A stretch of 64,000 bases of DNA from Lachnospiraceae bacterium (GCA_910575555.1 CAJTFX010000023.1:1-64000); one strand, 5' to 3'; shown: positions 18,198 through 27,422, numbered from the stretch's first letter. The notes: generated by a model from the letters alone, not told the origin. Made by a program: numbers and translations.

Positions 18198-19094
18198 ATG
18201 TTTGAAGCACGCGCGGCAACGGAAAGGAATGATTATTTGAAACAGCCCTATTATGAAGTTTTCAGAGACGTCAACGAACTGGGGATACAGCTTGCATACC
18301 GCACCACCCCCGGCGGATATCACCCCCTGCACTGGCATGAGGAACTGGAGCTTTTGTTCCCGCTGAACGGAGACGCCACGGTCACCATAGACGGAAGCAC
18401 TTATCAATTAAGACGCAGGCAGCTTCTGGCCATTGAATCCGGACAGGTGCACAGTACCAACACTTACAGCGACCAGCTGATGCTTCTGTGCATCCATATT
18501 TCCAAGCGGCTGATGGAACGGTATCTGCCGGATATTGAATTGTTTCGGCTTTATTGCATTCCCGATGAAATTACCGATCAGCAGTTTCCTGAATATCTGA
18601 ACCTGTGCCAGATGGCGGAAACACTGACACGGCTTTATATAGAAGAGGCTGCCGCTGGATTTCTGGAATCTGAGGGGATTATTCTGCAGATTTTAGCCCG
18701 GCTGATCCGTTACTTTTCCATCCGTTCTGCGCCGGAGGTGTCCTCTGCAGATATACAGGCCCGTCAGAGGCTCCGGGACATTATCACTTACGTGGGAGAA
18801 CATTTCCGTGAACCTGTATCTTTACAGGACGGCGCTGATTTGCTTGGGCTGAACAAGGAATATTTCTGCCGCTTTTTTAAAAAACATATGGGGCTTTCGT
18901 TCCTGCAGTATCTCAATGAGATACGGATTACCCATATTTATCAGGAGCTTCAGAATACAGATGCCTCCATAACCGAAATTATGGAGGCAAATGGGTTTAC
19001 CAATCAGAAATTATTCAATAAAACATTTAAAGAAATTTATGGGTGCACGCCCTCGGCTGTCCGGAAAGGCTCTCTGAGTCAGCATCCTCTTTAA
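18198..19094 (+). CDS. AraC family transcriptional regulator
   Basis: The protein has 298 residues. The N-terminal cupin-like sugar-binding domain (about 25-165) includes the HWHEELELLFPLNGDATV strand set. The C-terminal AraC/XylS double helix-turn-helix (about 195-292) has DGADLLGLNKEYFCRFFKKHMGLSF, then ITEIMEANGFTNQKLFNKTFKEIYGCTPS. It binds DNA and probably responds to a sugar. It is divergent from the small ORF at 17909 and convergent with the KDG operon 18 bp downstream. Its target is not shown by the sequence, but the small ORF and the palindrome at 18123 are the nearest candidates. Confidence 0.88.
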   Translation: MFEARAATERNDYLKQPYYEVFRDVNELGIQLAYRTTPGGYHPLHWHEELELLFPLNGDATVTIDGSTYQLRRRQLLAIESGQVHSTNTYSDQLMLLCIHISKRLMERYLPDIELFRLYCIPDEITDQQFPEYLNLCQMAETLTRLYIEEAAAGFLESEGIILQILARLIRYFSIRSAPEVSSADIQARQRLRDIITYVGEHFREPVSLQDGADLLGLNKEYFCRFFKKHMGLSFLQYLNEIRITHIYQELQNTDASITEIMEANGFTNQKLFNKTFKEIYGCTPSAVRKGSLSQHPL

Positions 19095-19111
19095 AACAAA
19101 TTCAGGCATCA

Positions 19112-20209
19112 TTACCGCTGCACTCTTGCTCCTGCGCCGCCCATAATGGCTTCTACTTCTTTTTTGCTTGCCATGGTGGTGTCGCCCGGCGTTGTCATTG
19201 CCAGCGCGCCGTGGGCTGCGCCGTAATTTACTGCCGTCTCTGCATCTGCTGTGGTCATCAGGCCGTAGATTAAGCCGGAAGCAAAGGAATCTCCGCCGCC
19301 TACCCGGTCCATAATTTCCAGTCCTTTGTAGTCTTTGGCTTTATAGATTTCCCCGTCTGCCCAGCAGATGGCGCTCCAGTCGTTGACAGTAGCGGTTTTC
19401 ACCTCACGCAATGTTGTTGCCACCACCTTAAAATTAGGATAGGTTTCTGCCGCATGGTTGATCATTTTCTTGTAGCCCTCCAGATTCAGCTCCTTCAGGT
19501 TCTTGTCATTTCCCTCGATTTCAAATCCCAGACAGGCAGTAAAGTCCTCTTCATTTCCAATCATAACGTCCACATATTTGGCGATTTCCTTATTTACCTC
19601 CTGAGCTTTGGAACGTCCGCCGATGGCGCTCCACATGGAAGGACGGTAATTCAAATCATAGGAAATCACGGTGCCGTATTTTTTGGCGGTTTTAATGGCT
19701 GCAAGAACTGTCTCGCAGGCCTGTTCAGACAATGCCGCATAGATTCCGCCGGTATGAAGCCACCGGGCTCCCAAAGTTCCGAAAATATAATCAAAGTCAA
19801 AATCTTCCGGCGTCGCTTTGGAAATGGCTGTGTTGGCCCGGTCAGAGCATCCCACTGCGCCCCGGATGCCGAAGCCCCGTTCAGTAAAGTTCAGCCCGTT
19901 TCTGCAGATTCTTCCGATGCCGTCGGTTTTCATCCATCGAATCAGGGAAGTATCCACGCCGCCCTGAAGAATAAAGTCCTCCATCAACATACCCACTTCA
20001 TTATCCGCAAAAGCGGTGATAACTCCGGTTTTCATGCCGAAGCATCTGCGCAGGCCCCGGACTACGTTGTATTCTCCGCCGCCTTCCCAGGCCCGGAAGC
20101 TTCTTGCCGTGCGGATTCGGCCTTCGCCCGGGTCAAGACGGAGCATGACTTCGCCTAAGGATAACGCGTCATATTTGCATTCATTTTCTGGTCTTAAGTT
20201 TAATTCCAT
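19112..20209 (-). CDS. kdgK: PfkB-family 2-keto-3-deoxygluconate kinase
   Basis: This 365-residue sugar kinase of the ribokinase/PfkB fold has the N-terminal GEVMLRLDPGEGRIRTARSF motif and the C-terminal ATP/anion-hole motif DRVGGGDSFASGLIYG with the catalytic Asp. It would phosphorylate KDG to KDPG, the substrate of the aldolase encoded just upstream. The ATG at 20209 is preferred over an upstream ATG because AAGGAGG lies eight bases before it. It is the last gene of a three-gene operon with kdgA and a second PfkB kinase. Exact substrate (KDG or its galactonate epimer) is inferred from the neighbour. Confidence 0.85.
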   Translation of the reverse strand: MELNLRPENECKYDALSLGEVMLRLDPGEGRIRTARSFRAWEGGGEYNVVRGLRRCFGMKTGVITAFADNEVGMLMEDFILQGGVDTSLIRWMKTDGIGRICRNGLNFTERGFGIRGAVGCSDRANTAISKATPEDFDFDYIFGTLGARWLHTGGIYAALSEQACETVLAAIKTAKKYGTVISYDLNYRPSMWSAIGGRSKAQEVNKEIAKYVDVMIGNEEDFTACLGFEIEGNDKNLKELNLEGYKKMINHAAETYPNFKVVATTLREVKTATVNDWSAICWADGEIYKAKDYKGLEIMDRVGGGDSFASGLIYGLMTTADAETAVNYGAAHGALAMTTPGDTTMASKKEVEAIMGGAGARVQR

Positions 20210-20219
20210 GATTTCCTCC

Positions 20220-20858
20220 TTATTTACGGATCGAAGCTGCAAGTTCTACGGCTTCCTTAGTCAGTGCGCGGATCTTGTCAAATTCCCCGTTTTTAATCAA
20301 ATCGCCCTTTACCATCCAGCTTCCGCCGCAGCAGAGAATTTTATCAAAGGAAAGGTAATCCTTCAGGTTATTCACTCCGATTCCGCCTGTAGGCATAAAT
20401 TTCATCATGGTATAAGGCGCTGCCATTGCCTTGATTCTGGCAATGCCCCCTGCCTGCTCTGCCGGGAAGAATTTGATGACTTTCATGCCCCGCTTTGCTG
20501 CCTGAGCCACCTCGGAAGGCGTAACGCAGCCTGGAAATACCGGAATCTTCTTTTCCAGACAGTAATCTACGATTTCCGGATCAAATCCCGGGCTGACAAT
20601 GAATTTTGCCCCTGCCGCAACTGCCCGATCCACCTGTTCTATGGTAAGGACGGTTCCCGCGCCTACCAGCATCTCAGGATATTTCTCACTCATCAGCCGG
20701 ATGGATTCTTCTGCCGCTTCTGTACGGAAGGTCACTTCCGCGCAGGGAAGGCCGCCTTCTGTCAACGCTTCTGCCAGAGGAACCGCGTCCCTGGCGTCAT
20801 CCAGCACTACCACCGGAACTACTGCATACTCACGGAATTGTTCTTCAATTGTTTTCAT
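20220..20858 (-). CDS. kdgA: KDPG/KHG aldolase
   Basis: This 212-residue class I aldolase splits 2-keto-3-deoxy-6-phosphogluconate into pyruvate and glyceraldehyde-3-phosphate. The Schiff-base Lys is in MKVIKFFPAEQAGG, the proton-relay Glu is in CAEVTFRTE, and the phosphate-binding VGAGTVLT and PTGGIGVNN loops are present. The second of two close ATGs (20858) is chosen because AAGGAG is seven bases upstream. It lies 10 bp before kdgK and 11 bp after the second kinase. Upstream uronate enzymes (uxaC, uxuA, uxuB) are not in the window, so KDG must come from genes elsewhere. Confidence 0.92.
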   Translation of the reverse strand: MKTIEEQFREYAVVPVVVLDDARDAVPLAEALTEGGLPCAEVTFRTEAAEESIRLMSEKYPEMLVGAGTVLTIEQVDRAVAAGAKFIVSPGFDPEIVDYCLEKKIPVFPGCVTPSEVAQAAKRGMKVIKFFPAEQAGGIARIKAMAAPYTMMKFMPTGGIGVNNLKDYLSFDKILCCGGSWMVKGDLIKNGEFDKIRALTKEAVELAASIRK

Positions 20859-20869
20859 AATCATTCTCC

Positions 20870-21958
20870 TTATCTTTTAATATCATAATTCATATTCATC
20901 AGATTCCGGATGGCCGCCGCATCGTCTGTGATATTGGCGTCTCCACGAATTGTATGCTTCAATGCGCTGCTGGCTACGGCGAAATTCACCATATCCATAG
21001 GTTTGTTCTGATTCATCATAGCGTAAATCAGGCCGCTGGCAAATGCATCGCCGCCTCCCACCCGATCCAGAATATTAAAGGTAAACAGCCTGCTCTCATA
21101 CGTATGCCCTTCATACCACATATAGGCTTTCAGGCTGTTCTCACTGCCGCTGTGGGCATAACGGACATGTCTTGCAATACATTTCAGATTGGGATATTTC
21201 TCTGTAAATCTGCAGAAAATTTCATCCTGCTGCATAAAATCCGGCTGAAGGGGAAGGCCGTCTTTCCAGTCGCCTTTGCTGTGATCCTCTTCGTCTTTCC
21301 ATAAATGATAGGGCTCAATTCCAAACAGCACGTCCACATAAGGCAGGCACTGGGTACAGAATTCCCTTGCTTCCTCCCAGGTCCAGAGAGTGCTGCGGAA
21401 GTTTCCGTCAAAGCTGATGGTAATTTCCTGTTCCCTGGCAGCTTTCAGGCACTTCAGAATCATTTCCCGGCAGTTATTCCCCAAAGCCGGCGTAATGCCG
21501 CTTAAGTGAAGCCAGGTAAATCCTTCCAGCAGCCTGCCAAAATCATAATTGCTGAAATCATATTCTGTGATGGCGCTGTGCCTGCGGTCGTAAATTACCT
21601 TGCTGGCGCGGATTCCGTATCCTGTTTCTAAATAGTAAGTGCCCAGACGGTGGGAAGGCGTCTCTTCCGGAGTGCTTAAAATCACCGGCGTACAGTGCAC
21701 ATCATTGCTTCTTAACAGCCGGACGGCGCTTTTTCCCAGACTGTTATTGGGAACCACAGTGAAAAATGTACTGTCAATTCCAAGGTTTGCCAGAGCCAAT
21801 GCGATATTCGCCTCACTGCCGCCGTAACTTGCTTCAAAACTGGAAGCCATTCTGATTTTCTCATAATTGGGCGGCGTCAGACGGAGCATAATCTCTCCGA
21901 TGGTGATAAATTTGTGGGAACTGCGGTTTTCCTTCCATAACGGGTTTGCATGATCCAT
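20870..21958 (-). CDS. PfkB-family sugar kinase, KdgK-like paralogue
   Basis: The 362-residue kinase is related to the other one in this operon. It has GEIMLRLTPPNYEKIRMASS near the N terminus, YGGSEANIALALANLG for sugar contact and DRVGGGDAFASGLIYA with the catalytic Asp. AGGAGG lies before the ATG at 21958, the third of three in-frame ATGs. Two different PfkB kinases in one KDG operon suggest either two substrates (for example KDG and a related keto-deoxy acid) or an isozyme pair. It is the first gene of the operon, behind a promoter whose -35 is overlapped by a GntR-type palindrome. Confidence 0.83.
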   Translation of the reverse strand: MDHANPLWKENRSSHKFITIGEIMLRLTPPNYEKIRMASSFEASYGGSEANIALALANLGIDSTFFTVVPNNSLGKSAVRLLRSNDVHCTPVILSTPEETPSHRLGTYYLETGYGIRASKVIYDRRHSAITEYDFSNYDFGRLLEGFTWLHLSGITPALGNNCREMILKCLKAAREQEITISFDGNFRSTLWTWEEAREFCTQCLPYVDVLFGIEPYHLWKDEEDHSKGDWKDGLPLQPDFMQQDEIFCRFTEKYPNLKCIARHVRYAHSGSENSLKAYMWYEGHTYESRLFTFNILDRVGGGDAFASGLIYAMMNQNKPMDMVNFAVASSALKHTIRGDANITDDAAAIRNLMNMNYDIKR

Positions 21959-22002
21959 GGACATTCCTCCTGACATCTGACGTCTTTTGTTAAGGTAAGT
22001 TC

Positions 22003-22046
22003 ATCATAAAGTCTTGCGTTTCTTTTTTCAATACATCTGATGTATT
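22003..22046 (-). promoter_or_regulatory. KDG operon promoter with overlapping operator
   Basis: On the minus strand TTGAAA (22026-22031), a 17-bp spacer and TATGAT (22003-22008) form the promoter. The perfect palindrome AATACATCTGATGTATT (22030-22046) overlaps the -35. The same core recurs at 22158, inside the end of the GntR gene, and a half-site ACATCTGACGT lies at 21973, near the first start codon. Confidence 0.8.
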
Positions 22047-22070
22047 TATTTTTCTTTCTCTTTTTTGCAC

Positions 22071-22111
22071 AAAAAAGATGGCATTTATTTGAACGTAAAA
22101 GCCATCTTTTT
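22071..22111 (-). terminator. Terminator of the GntR gene
   Basis: AAGATGGC pairs with GCCATCTT across an 18-base loop, with A and T runs outside. On the minus strand it ends with TTTTTT. It separates the regulator gene from the KDG promoter. Confidence 0.8.
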
Positions 22112-22157
22112 GTATAAAATACCTATTTTATTAGAAAAGCCGTTTGAAAGATCTTCG

Positions 22158-22172
22158 ATACATCTGATGTAT
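22158..22172. promoter_or_regulatory. Second GntR-type operator
   Basis: The perfect 15-bp palindrome ATACATCTGATGTAT matches the core at 22030. It ends on the stop codon of the GntR gene and lies 126 bp upstream of the first copy, which would allow looping or cooperative binding. Confidence 0.65.
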
Positions 22173-22882
22173 TACATTTCCTGATCCCGTTCCTCCAACA
22201 GTTTCACAATCGCCTGGCGATTATAGGTCAAATGCATCATCATGGCGCATCTGGCGCCCACCGCATCCCGTTTGAGCATGGCTTCCGTCACTGCCCGGTG
22301 GGTTTTCAGAGTTTCCTCAATCAGCAGGCGATGAGTTAAGCTGGCAAAGGTATAGTCTGCCGTATTCATCGCAGGAATCAGCGTTTCCGCCACCTGGTTT
22401 TTGCTGCAGCGGGCAATCCAGGTGTGAAACTCAATATCCTTGCCGATATGGTTATGGCCGCCCCGGTAAAGCTGTTCTGTGGCGTCGCACAGCATTTTTA
22501 ACTTCTGCAGCTCCTCCCGGGACGCATTTTTGCAGGCCAGGGCGGCAAGCTCAGGCTCGATCATAAGACGCATTTCAAATAAATCAAGGGCCATCTTGTA
22601 TTTGTCCTCTGTCTTGCTTAAACCCAGGGGATCTTCTTCATAGGTATTGGTATTAATCACATAGGTGCCGGAGCCTCTGCGCACTTCTAAGATGCCCCTG
22701 GACACCAGCCCTTTCACCGCTTCTCTTATGGTGCTGCGGCCAACGCCGAACTGTTTGGCAAGTTCAAATTCATTGGGAATTTTCTGTCCCGGCTCCACTG
22801 GTTTCTGGAGGATATATTTCATCAGCTTGTCCTCCGTCTGGGCGCCCAGGGGCTTTTTACTCATTTTTTCAAAGGTATACAT
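22172..22882 (-). CDS. GntR/FadR-type regulator of the KDG operon
   Basis: This 236-residue protein has an N-terminal winged helix (ELAKQFGVGRSTIREAVKGL, then RRGSGTYV at about 64-71) and a C-terminal FCD ligand-binding helical domain with metal-binding His residues (HTWIAR, HRAV, HLTYN). Regulators of this subgroup (UxuR, KdgR-like) sense hexuronates or keto-deoxy sugar acids and repress the matching operon. The gene is directly upstream of the KDG operon. Two palindromes with the same core lie at the operon promoter and at its own 3' end, which makes it the probable repressor. An RBS (AAAAGGAAAA) supports the start used. Confidence 0.88.
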   Translation of the reverse strand: MYTFEKMSKKPLGAQTEDKLMKYILQKPVEPGQKIPNEFELAKQFGVGRSTIREAVKGLVSRGILEVRRGSGTYVINTNTYEEDPLGLSKTEDKYKMALDLFEMRLMIEPELAALACKNASREELQKLKMLCDATEQLYRGGHNHIGKDIEFHTWIARCSKNQVAETLIPAMNTADYTFASLTHRLLIEETLKTHRAVTEAMLKRDAVGARCAMMMHLTYNRQAIVKLLEERDQEM

Positions 22883-22975
22883 GTTGGGCTTTTCCTTTTA
22901 TTCTTTCAAAACGGGCAGGAAAATATGCTCCTTCTGCCGGTATTTTTCATTTTGGAAAATAAACCGGCATCCCAT

Positions 22976-24667
22976 TTATAATTTACACAGCAAAGCAACC
23001 GCTTCATAGGGCCTGATCTGCATACTGCTGTCTATTGCAGCATCACTGTAGTTACCTGTGAGCTTTATGGTATTCTCTGGTTGGCTGCACCATTCCGGCA
23101 AAACAAAGTCCCTTGTGTTTTCGGAAAAATTGCAAATAACCAGCAGTTTCTCTGCCCCCAGGGTTCTCGTATATACATAAAGATCCGGATCATCCGGAAG
23201 CAGCAGATCATAGCTTCCATAAACGATAATCTCATGGGTCTTTCTCAGGCGGATCAGCTCTTTATAATAGGAAAATACAGAATCTTCTCTGGCTGTCTGA
23301 TCTTTGGCATTAATCCATTTGTAATTGGGATTTACCATAATCCAGGGCTTGCCTTCTGTAAATCCGGCATTTTCACTGTCGTCCCACTGGAAGGGAGTTC
23401 TGGCATTGTCCCGGCTCTTATATCTTAAGTATTTCAGCATTTCCTCCTGGCTGTACACGCCCCGCTCCGTCAGTTCCCGATAGGCATTCACACTCTCCAG
23501 ATCTCTGAAATCTTCAATGCCTCCAAAGGGTACGTTGGTCATTCCAAGCTCCTGGCCCTGGTAGATATACGGCGTCCCCTGCATCAGATGCAGGCAGGCT
23601 GCAAGCATTTTGGCGGATAATTCCTGATATGCTTCACTGTCATTCCCATAGCGGCTGACGGATCGCGGCTGATCGTGATTTTCCCAGAACAGGCTGTTCC
23701 ACGCTACGCCTTCTAACCCTTTCTGCCACCGGGTCAGCACTTCTTTCATTTCTCTTAAATCAATTTTCTTGTCTGTCCATTTATTTCCCTGGTCGGCGTC
23801 CACATCCATGTGTTCAAACTGGAACACCATATTCAGCTCTTTTCCATCGCTGCGGGCATACTTTTTGGCTTCTTCCAAGGTGACCCCGGAGCATTCTCCA
23901 ACGGTCAGGGTATCCGCCCGGTTCAGTACCTTCTGCCTCATTTCCTGAAGATACTCATGGACATGGGGGCCGTTGGCTGTATCTGAAAAACTGGCGTAGC
24001 CTTCTATTCCGGCTTTTCCGTCCACAAACTCAGCAGGCTTGGAAATCAGGCTTATGACATCCATGCGGAAGCCGTCAATGCCTTTGTCAATCCACCAGTT
24101 CATCATTGCAAAAACTTCATTTCTCACCGTCTCGTTGTCCCAGTTCAAATCCGGCTGTTTTTTGGAAAACAGATGCAGGTAATACATCTGTGTTTTATCG
24201 TCATACATCCAGGCGGAACCGGAAAAGCAGGAACCCCAGTTATTGGGCTCTTTCCCGTCCTTCCCTTCTCTCCAGATGTAATAATCCCGGTAAGGGTTGT
24301 CTTTGGATTTCCTGCTTTCCACAAACCAGGGATGTTCATCGGAGGTGTGGTTTACCACAAGATCCATCACAATTTTTATTCCCCTGTCATGGGCGGCGGC
24401 AAGCATTTCATCGAAATCCTCCATGGTTCCGAATTCTTCCATTATGCTCTGGTAATCGCTGATGTCATAGCCGTTGTCATCATTGGGGGACTGATAAACC
24501 GGAGACAGCCAGATTACGTCAATCCCAAGCTCCTTCAGGTAATCCAGTTTTTCTGTAATTCCATTCAAATCTCCGATTCCGTCCCCGTTGCTGTCTTTAA
24601 AGCTGCGGGGGTAAATCTGATATACTACGCTTTCTTTCCACCATGTTCTGTCTGATTCCGCTTTCAT
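22976..24667 (-). CDS. Oligo-1,6-glucosidase (GH13_31)
   Basis: This 563-residue cytoplasmic alpha-glucosidase has all four GH13 regions: DLVVNHTSDEH, GFRMDVIS with the nucleophile Asp, TVGECSG with the acid/base Glu, and ENHDQPR with the third carboxylate. The valine after the Asp-Leu in the first region is the residue that marks alpha-1,6 (isomaltose) specificity in Bacillus enzymes, against Ala/Gly in alpha-1,4 enzymes. It would release glucose from isomaltose-type or limit-dextrin oligosaccharides. It lies 93 bp upstream of the GntR gene on the same strand but probably belongs to a separate unit, since no transporter or other maltose gene is adjacent. Confidence 0.88.
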   Translation of the reverse strand: MKAESDRTWWKESVVYQIYPRSFKDSNGDGIGDLNGITEKLDYLKELGIDVIWLSPVYQSPNDDNGYDISDYQSIMEEFGTMEDFDEMLAAAHDRGIKIVMDLVVNHTSDEHPWFVESRKSKDNPYRDYYIWREGKDGKEPNNWGSCFSGSAWMYDDKTQMYYLHLFSKKQPDLNWDNETVRNEVFAMMNWWIDKGIDGFRMDVISLISKPAEFVDGKAGIEGYASFSDTANGPHVHEYLQEMRQKVLNRADTLTVGECSGVTLEEAKKYARSDGKELNMVFQFEHMDVDADQGNKWTDKKIDLREMKEVLTRWQKGLEGVAWNSLFWENHDQPRSVSRYGNDSEAYQELSAKMLAACLHLMQGTPYIYQGQELGMTNVPFGGIEDFRDLESVNAYRELTERGVYSQEEMLKYLRYKSRDNARTPFQWDDSENAGFTEGKPWIMVNPNYKWINAKDQTAREDSVFSYYKELIRLRKTHEIIVYGSYDLLLPDDPDLYVYTRTLGAEKLLVICNFSENTRDFVLPEWCSQPENTIKLTGNYSDAAIDSSMQIRPYEAVALLCKL

Positions 24668-24881
24668 TAATTATAACCTCCACTTTCATAATAATATAGA
24701 AGAAACATAGCATCCTCACTGCATTTTTTAATTGTACCACACTCAATGCCTGGTTTCATCATATTTTTCATTTCTTGAAATCCCTTATGGCTTATGCTAA
24801 TATAAGTCCATAAAAATGCCATGCTATCCGCAGACATTTATTTCAACATATATGCCAGAGCAGAAAGGAGACTTATGAGTT

Positions 24882-26441
24882 ATGTCCAAAACATTCAATA
24901 CCAACGGATACTGTGATCCGAAGCTGCATTACATGGTAAATCTGGACAGCCGTCTGCATGAAATAAAAAACATGATAGACGACGGAAAATACTTTACTAT
25001 CACCAGGGCCAGACAGTACGGTAAGACCACAATACTGACCGCCCTGGCTGATTTTCTGGCAGAAGATTATGATGTTATCAGTCTGGACTTCCAGACCATC
25101 AGTTATGCTGATTTTGAATCTGAACAGCGTTTTGTGGCTGCTTTTGCCGGCGAATTATCCGCCCATGCTGAACATATCCCCTCAGAAACAAGAGAACTAT
25201 TGGAAAGATACGCATCCCAACAGCCTCAAACTGCCACTCTTTCTGCCTTGTTCCGGACACTGACACAGATGTGCCAAAAAAACCGGCGGCAAATTGTCCT
25301 GATCATTGACGAAGCGGATTCTGCCGCCAACAATCAAGTATTCATAGATTTCCTTGCCCAGCTTCGGGCCTATTACATGCTGCGGCTGAAAGTCCCCACG
25401 TTCCAGTCTGTGATTCTGGCCGGTGTTTATGATGTGAGGAATATTCCCAGAAAAATTCAGGCGGCCGAACACTGCCGGGAAAACAGCCCCTGGAACATTG
25501 CTGCCGATTTCCTGGTGGATATGAGTTTTTCCGCTGAAGAAATTGCCGGTATGCTTCAGGAATATGACGCAGAGCATAACACCAAAATGAAGCTTAGCCA
25601 AATGGCACAGCTTCTCTATGACTATACTTCCGGATATCCTTATCTGGTATCAAGACTCTGCATGTTTATGGATGAAAGGCTTACCGCCAATCCCTGGACA
25701 AAGGAGGGGTTTCTGTCCGCGGTAAAAATGCTTCTGGAAGATGACAATCCGCTGTTTCAGTCTTTAATGAATAAATTTAATGATTTTCCTGAGCTGAACC
25801 ATGTCATTTCACAATTATTATTTCAGGGCAAGAGCATTGCATATAACCCGGATGATACAGCCGTTCAGAATGCAAAAATGTTCGGCTTTGTAAAAACTGA
25901 AAACTCCACGATTTTGCTTGCAAACAGGATTTTCGAAATGCGGCTGTACAACAAGTTCCTTTTGGATTTTAATGAACAAAATACCGGGATATATACAGAA
26001 AGTATGCGAAATAAAAATCAGTTTATAACAAACGGACATTTAGATGTCAGAAAAATACTGGAAAAGTTCACAGAGGTATTCGACTATTTATTTGGTGATG
26101 AAAATGAATCATTTCTGGAAGAAACCGGCAGAAAATATTTTATGCTGTTTTTACGTCCTATCATCAATGGCACAGGCAACTGTTACGTAGAAGCCCGGAC
26201 AAGAAATCAGCAGCGAATGGATTTGGTGATTGATTACCTTGGAGAACAGAGTATTATTGAAATGAAAGTCTGGCGCGGAAATACCTATCATGAACGGGGT
26301 GAAGAACAGCTTATAGGCTATCTCGATTATTTTCATCTGAAAAAGGGGTATATGCTCAGTTTCAATTTTAATAAGCAGAAAGAAATCGGAGTAAAAGAAA
26401 TCCTCCTCGGTGATAAATTAATCATTGAAGCGGTTGTATAA
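24882..26441 (+). CDS. AAA-like ATPase with C-terminal nuclease-like domain
   Basis: This 519-residue protein is of a family that is abundant in gut Clostridia. The N-terminal ATPase domain has a Walker A-like RARQYGKTTILTALA (about 43-57), Walker B VLIIDEADSA (about 140-149), and a sensor-like region. The C-terminal domain (about 375-515) has the PD-(D/E)XK-like pattern, with ...MDLVIDYLGEQSIIEMKVWRG giving the D...E-x-K residues. These genes are annotated only as AAA family ATPase/DUF1703-like and no role is established; nuclease or defence-type function is an inference. The start at 24882 follows AGAAAGGAG by about 13 bases. It is monocistronic, with a strong hairpin 125 bp downstream. Confidence 0.78.
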   Translation: MSKTFNTNGYCDPKLHYMVNLDSRLHEIKNMIDDGKYFTITRARQYGKTTILTALADFLAEDYDVISLDFQTISYADFESEQRFVAAFAGELSAHAEHIPSETRELLERYASQQPQTATLSALFRTLTQMCQKNRRQIVLIIDEADSAANNQVFIDFLAQLRAYYMLRLKVPTFQSVILAGVYDVRNIPRKIQAAEHCRENSPWNIAADFLVDMSFSAEEIAGMLQEYDAEHNTKMKLSQMAQLLYDYTSGYPYLVSRLCMFMDERLTANPWTKEGFLSAVKMLLEDDNPLFQSLMNKFNDFPELNHVISQLLFQGKSIAYNPDDTAVQNAKMFGFVKTENSTILLANRIFEMRLYNKFLLDFNEQNTGIYTESMRNKNQFITNGHLDVRKILEKFTEVFDYLFGDENESFLEETGRKYFMLFLRPIINGTGNCYVEARTRNQQRMDLVIDYLGEQSIIEMKVWRGNTYHERGEEQLIGYLDYFHLKKGYMLSFNFNKQKEIGVKEILLGDKLIIEAVV

Positions 26442-26565
26442 GGCTTTCTGAATATAAGAAGTAAAAAATAATTCTGCATTTAATTTTTCAAACACTGGAG
26501 ACAACACTTATAAACGCCCTCCTCTGCCATATGTTTCAGACCACAGAGACGCCATAAAATAAGCC

Positions 26566-26605
26566 GACAGGCTGAAAGTGCAGTCTACGGCACTTTCAGC
26601 CTGTC
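26566..26605 (+). terminator. Terminator-like hairpin after the AAA gene
   Basis: GACAGGCTGAAAGTGC pairs perfectly with its complement (16 bp) around an eight-base loop, followed by TCTTTCTT. The intervening 26442-26565 holds no gene. Confidence 0.7.
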
Positions 26606-26676
26606 AGGTCTTTCTTAAGAACTGGTTCCTCACAACTCTTTTTTCTTAAAATTTTCGTAACTATTCAGAGCCAACA

Positions 26677-26905
26677 CTATTCAAAGATGAAATCAGGGTG
26701 GCCTGAAATTGCATTTTTGATTGCTTCGTAAGCATTGTATCCCTGCTTATGTGCGTACCAACGTAGGACATGATTTTCAGATAATCTCTGGCACCTTCTT
26801 CCGATAAAATTTGATACCTCTATTTTAACGGAAAATAAGCCAAAAAGCAAATCGTATCGTTTTGGTGTACTGTCAAAATGACGGTGGATAACCAGAAAAA
26901 ATCAG
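26677..26905 (-). pseudogene. Unrecognised ORF remnant without a start
   Basis: An open frame of about 76 codons ends at TAG 26677-26679. Its last part reads LRWYAHKQGYNAYEAIKNAI and then SGHPDFIFE, with no start codon and an upstream stop. The composition looks protein-like, so it may be the tail of a lost gene. I do not recognise the family. The rest of 26906-27260 has only A/T-rich DNA, with GTGGATAAC and GTTATCCAC motifs about 145 bp apart. Confidence 0.35.
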
Positions 26906-27264
26906 AGATTAACTGCCGATAACTCTCGGATAAAATTGAGAAATAGTCCATTATTAGGCTGTGATCAAGGATTGATGATCCCATAATCCACAGGCCAAAA
27001 GCACTTGGCAGTTATATTGAAAAGTTATCCACTTTTCGTGATAAAGCAATGGTAAAACAGAAATTTTATTTTCTCTGTTTTGACCAAAAATCAATATGCC
27101 CTAAACGGGGTGCTGAATAATTACAGTGGATTTTCTATTTCCGCTTAACACGTACAAAGATGTGTTCTGATTTGGGATGTGAAATAGTCATTTTCAATAA
27201 ACCGAATTTAAATTCACTTATATCTGGTGCCCTGTGGGCGCTTTGCCGCTATAAAAGAAAAGAA

Positions 27265-27303
27265 GAATCCTCAGACGGTACTGCCATACCGGTCTGGGGA
27301 TTC
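27265..27303 (-). terminator. Terminator of the sulfoquinovose locus
   Basis: GAATCCTCAGAC and GTCTGGGGATTC form a stem, extended by AAAGAAA and TTTCTTT outside. On the minus strand a T-rich tract follows. It lies about 120 bases after the ROK gene stop. Confidence 0.75.
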
Positions 27304-27422
27304 GTTTCTTTCGCCCACATGGACTTTTTATCTCTTTTTGCTCATTGGCATTATATCATACGCAAAAATCTTTTTTCAATATGCTTGTCAGAAAAAAATT
27401 ATCCTTATCCGGCATCAAGTAA

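Noticed and set aside
22976-24667. The GH13 enzyme was considered as trehalose-6-phosphate hydrolase (TreC).
   Set aside because: No treB-type PTS gene or treR regulator is adjacent, and the Val in the first conserved region fits alpha-1,6-glucosidase.
26880-27040. GTGGATAAC and GTTATCCAC motifs in a gene-poor stretch, resembling DnaA boxes of an origin.
   Set aside because: Only two copies, about 145 bp apart, with no dnaA, dnaN or rep gene and no clear unwinding region beyond general A/T-richness. Chance is likely.
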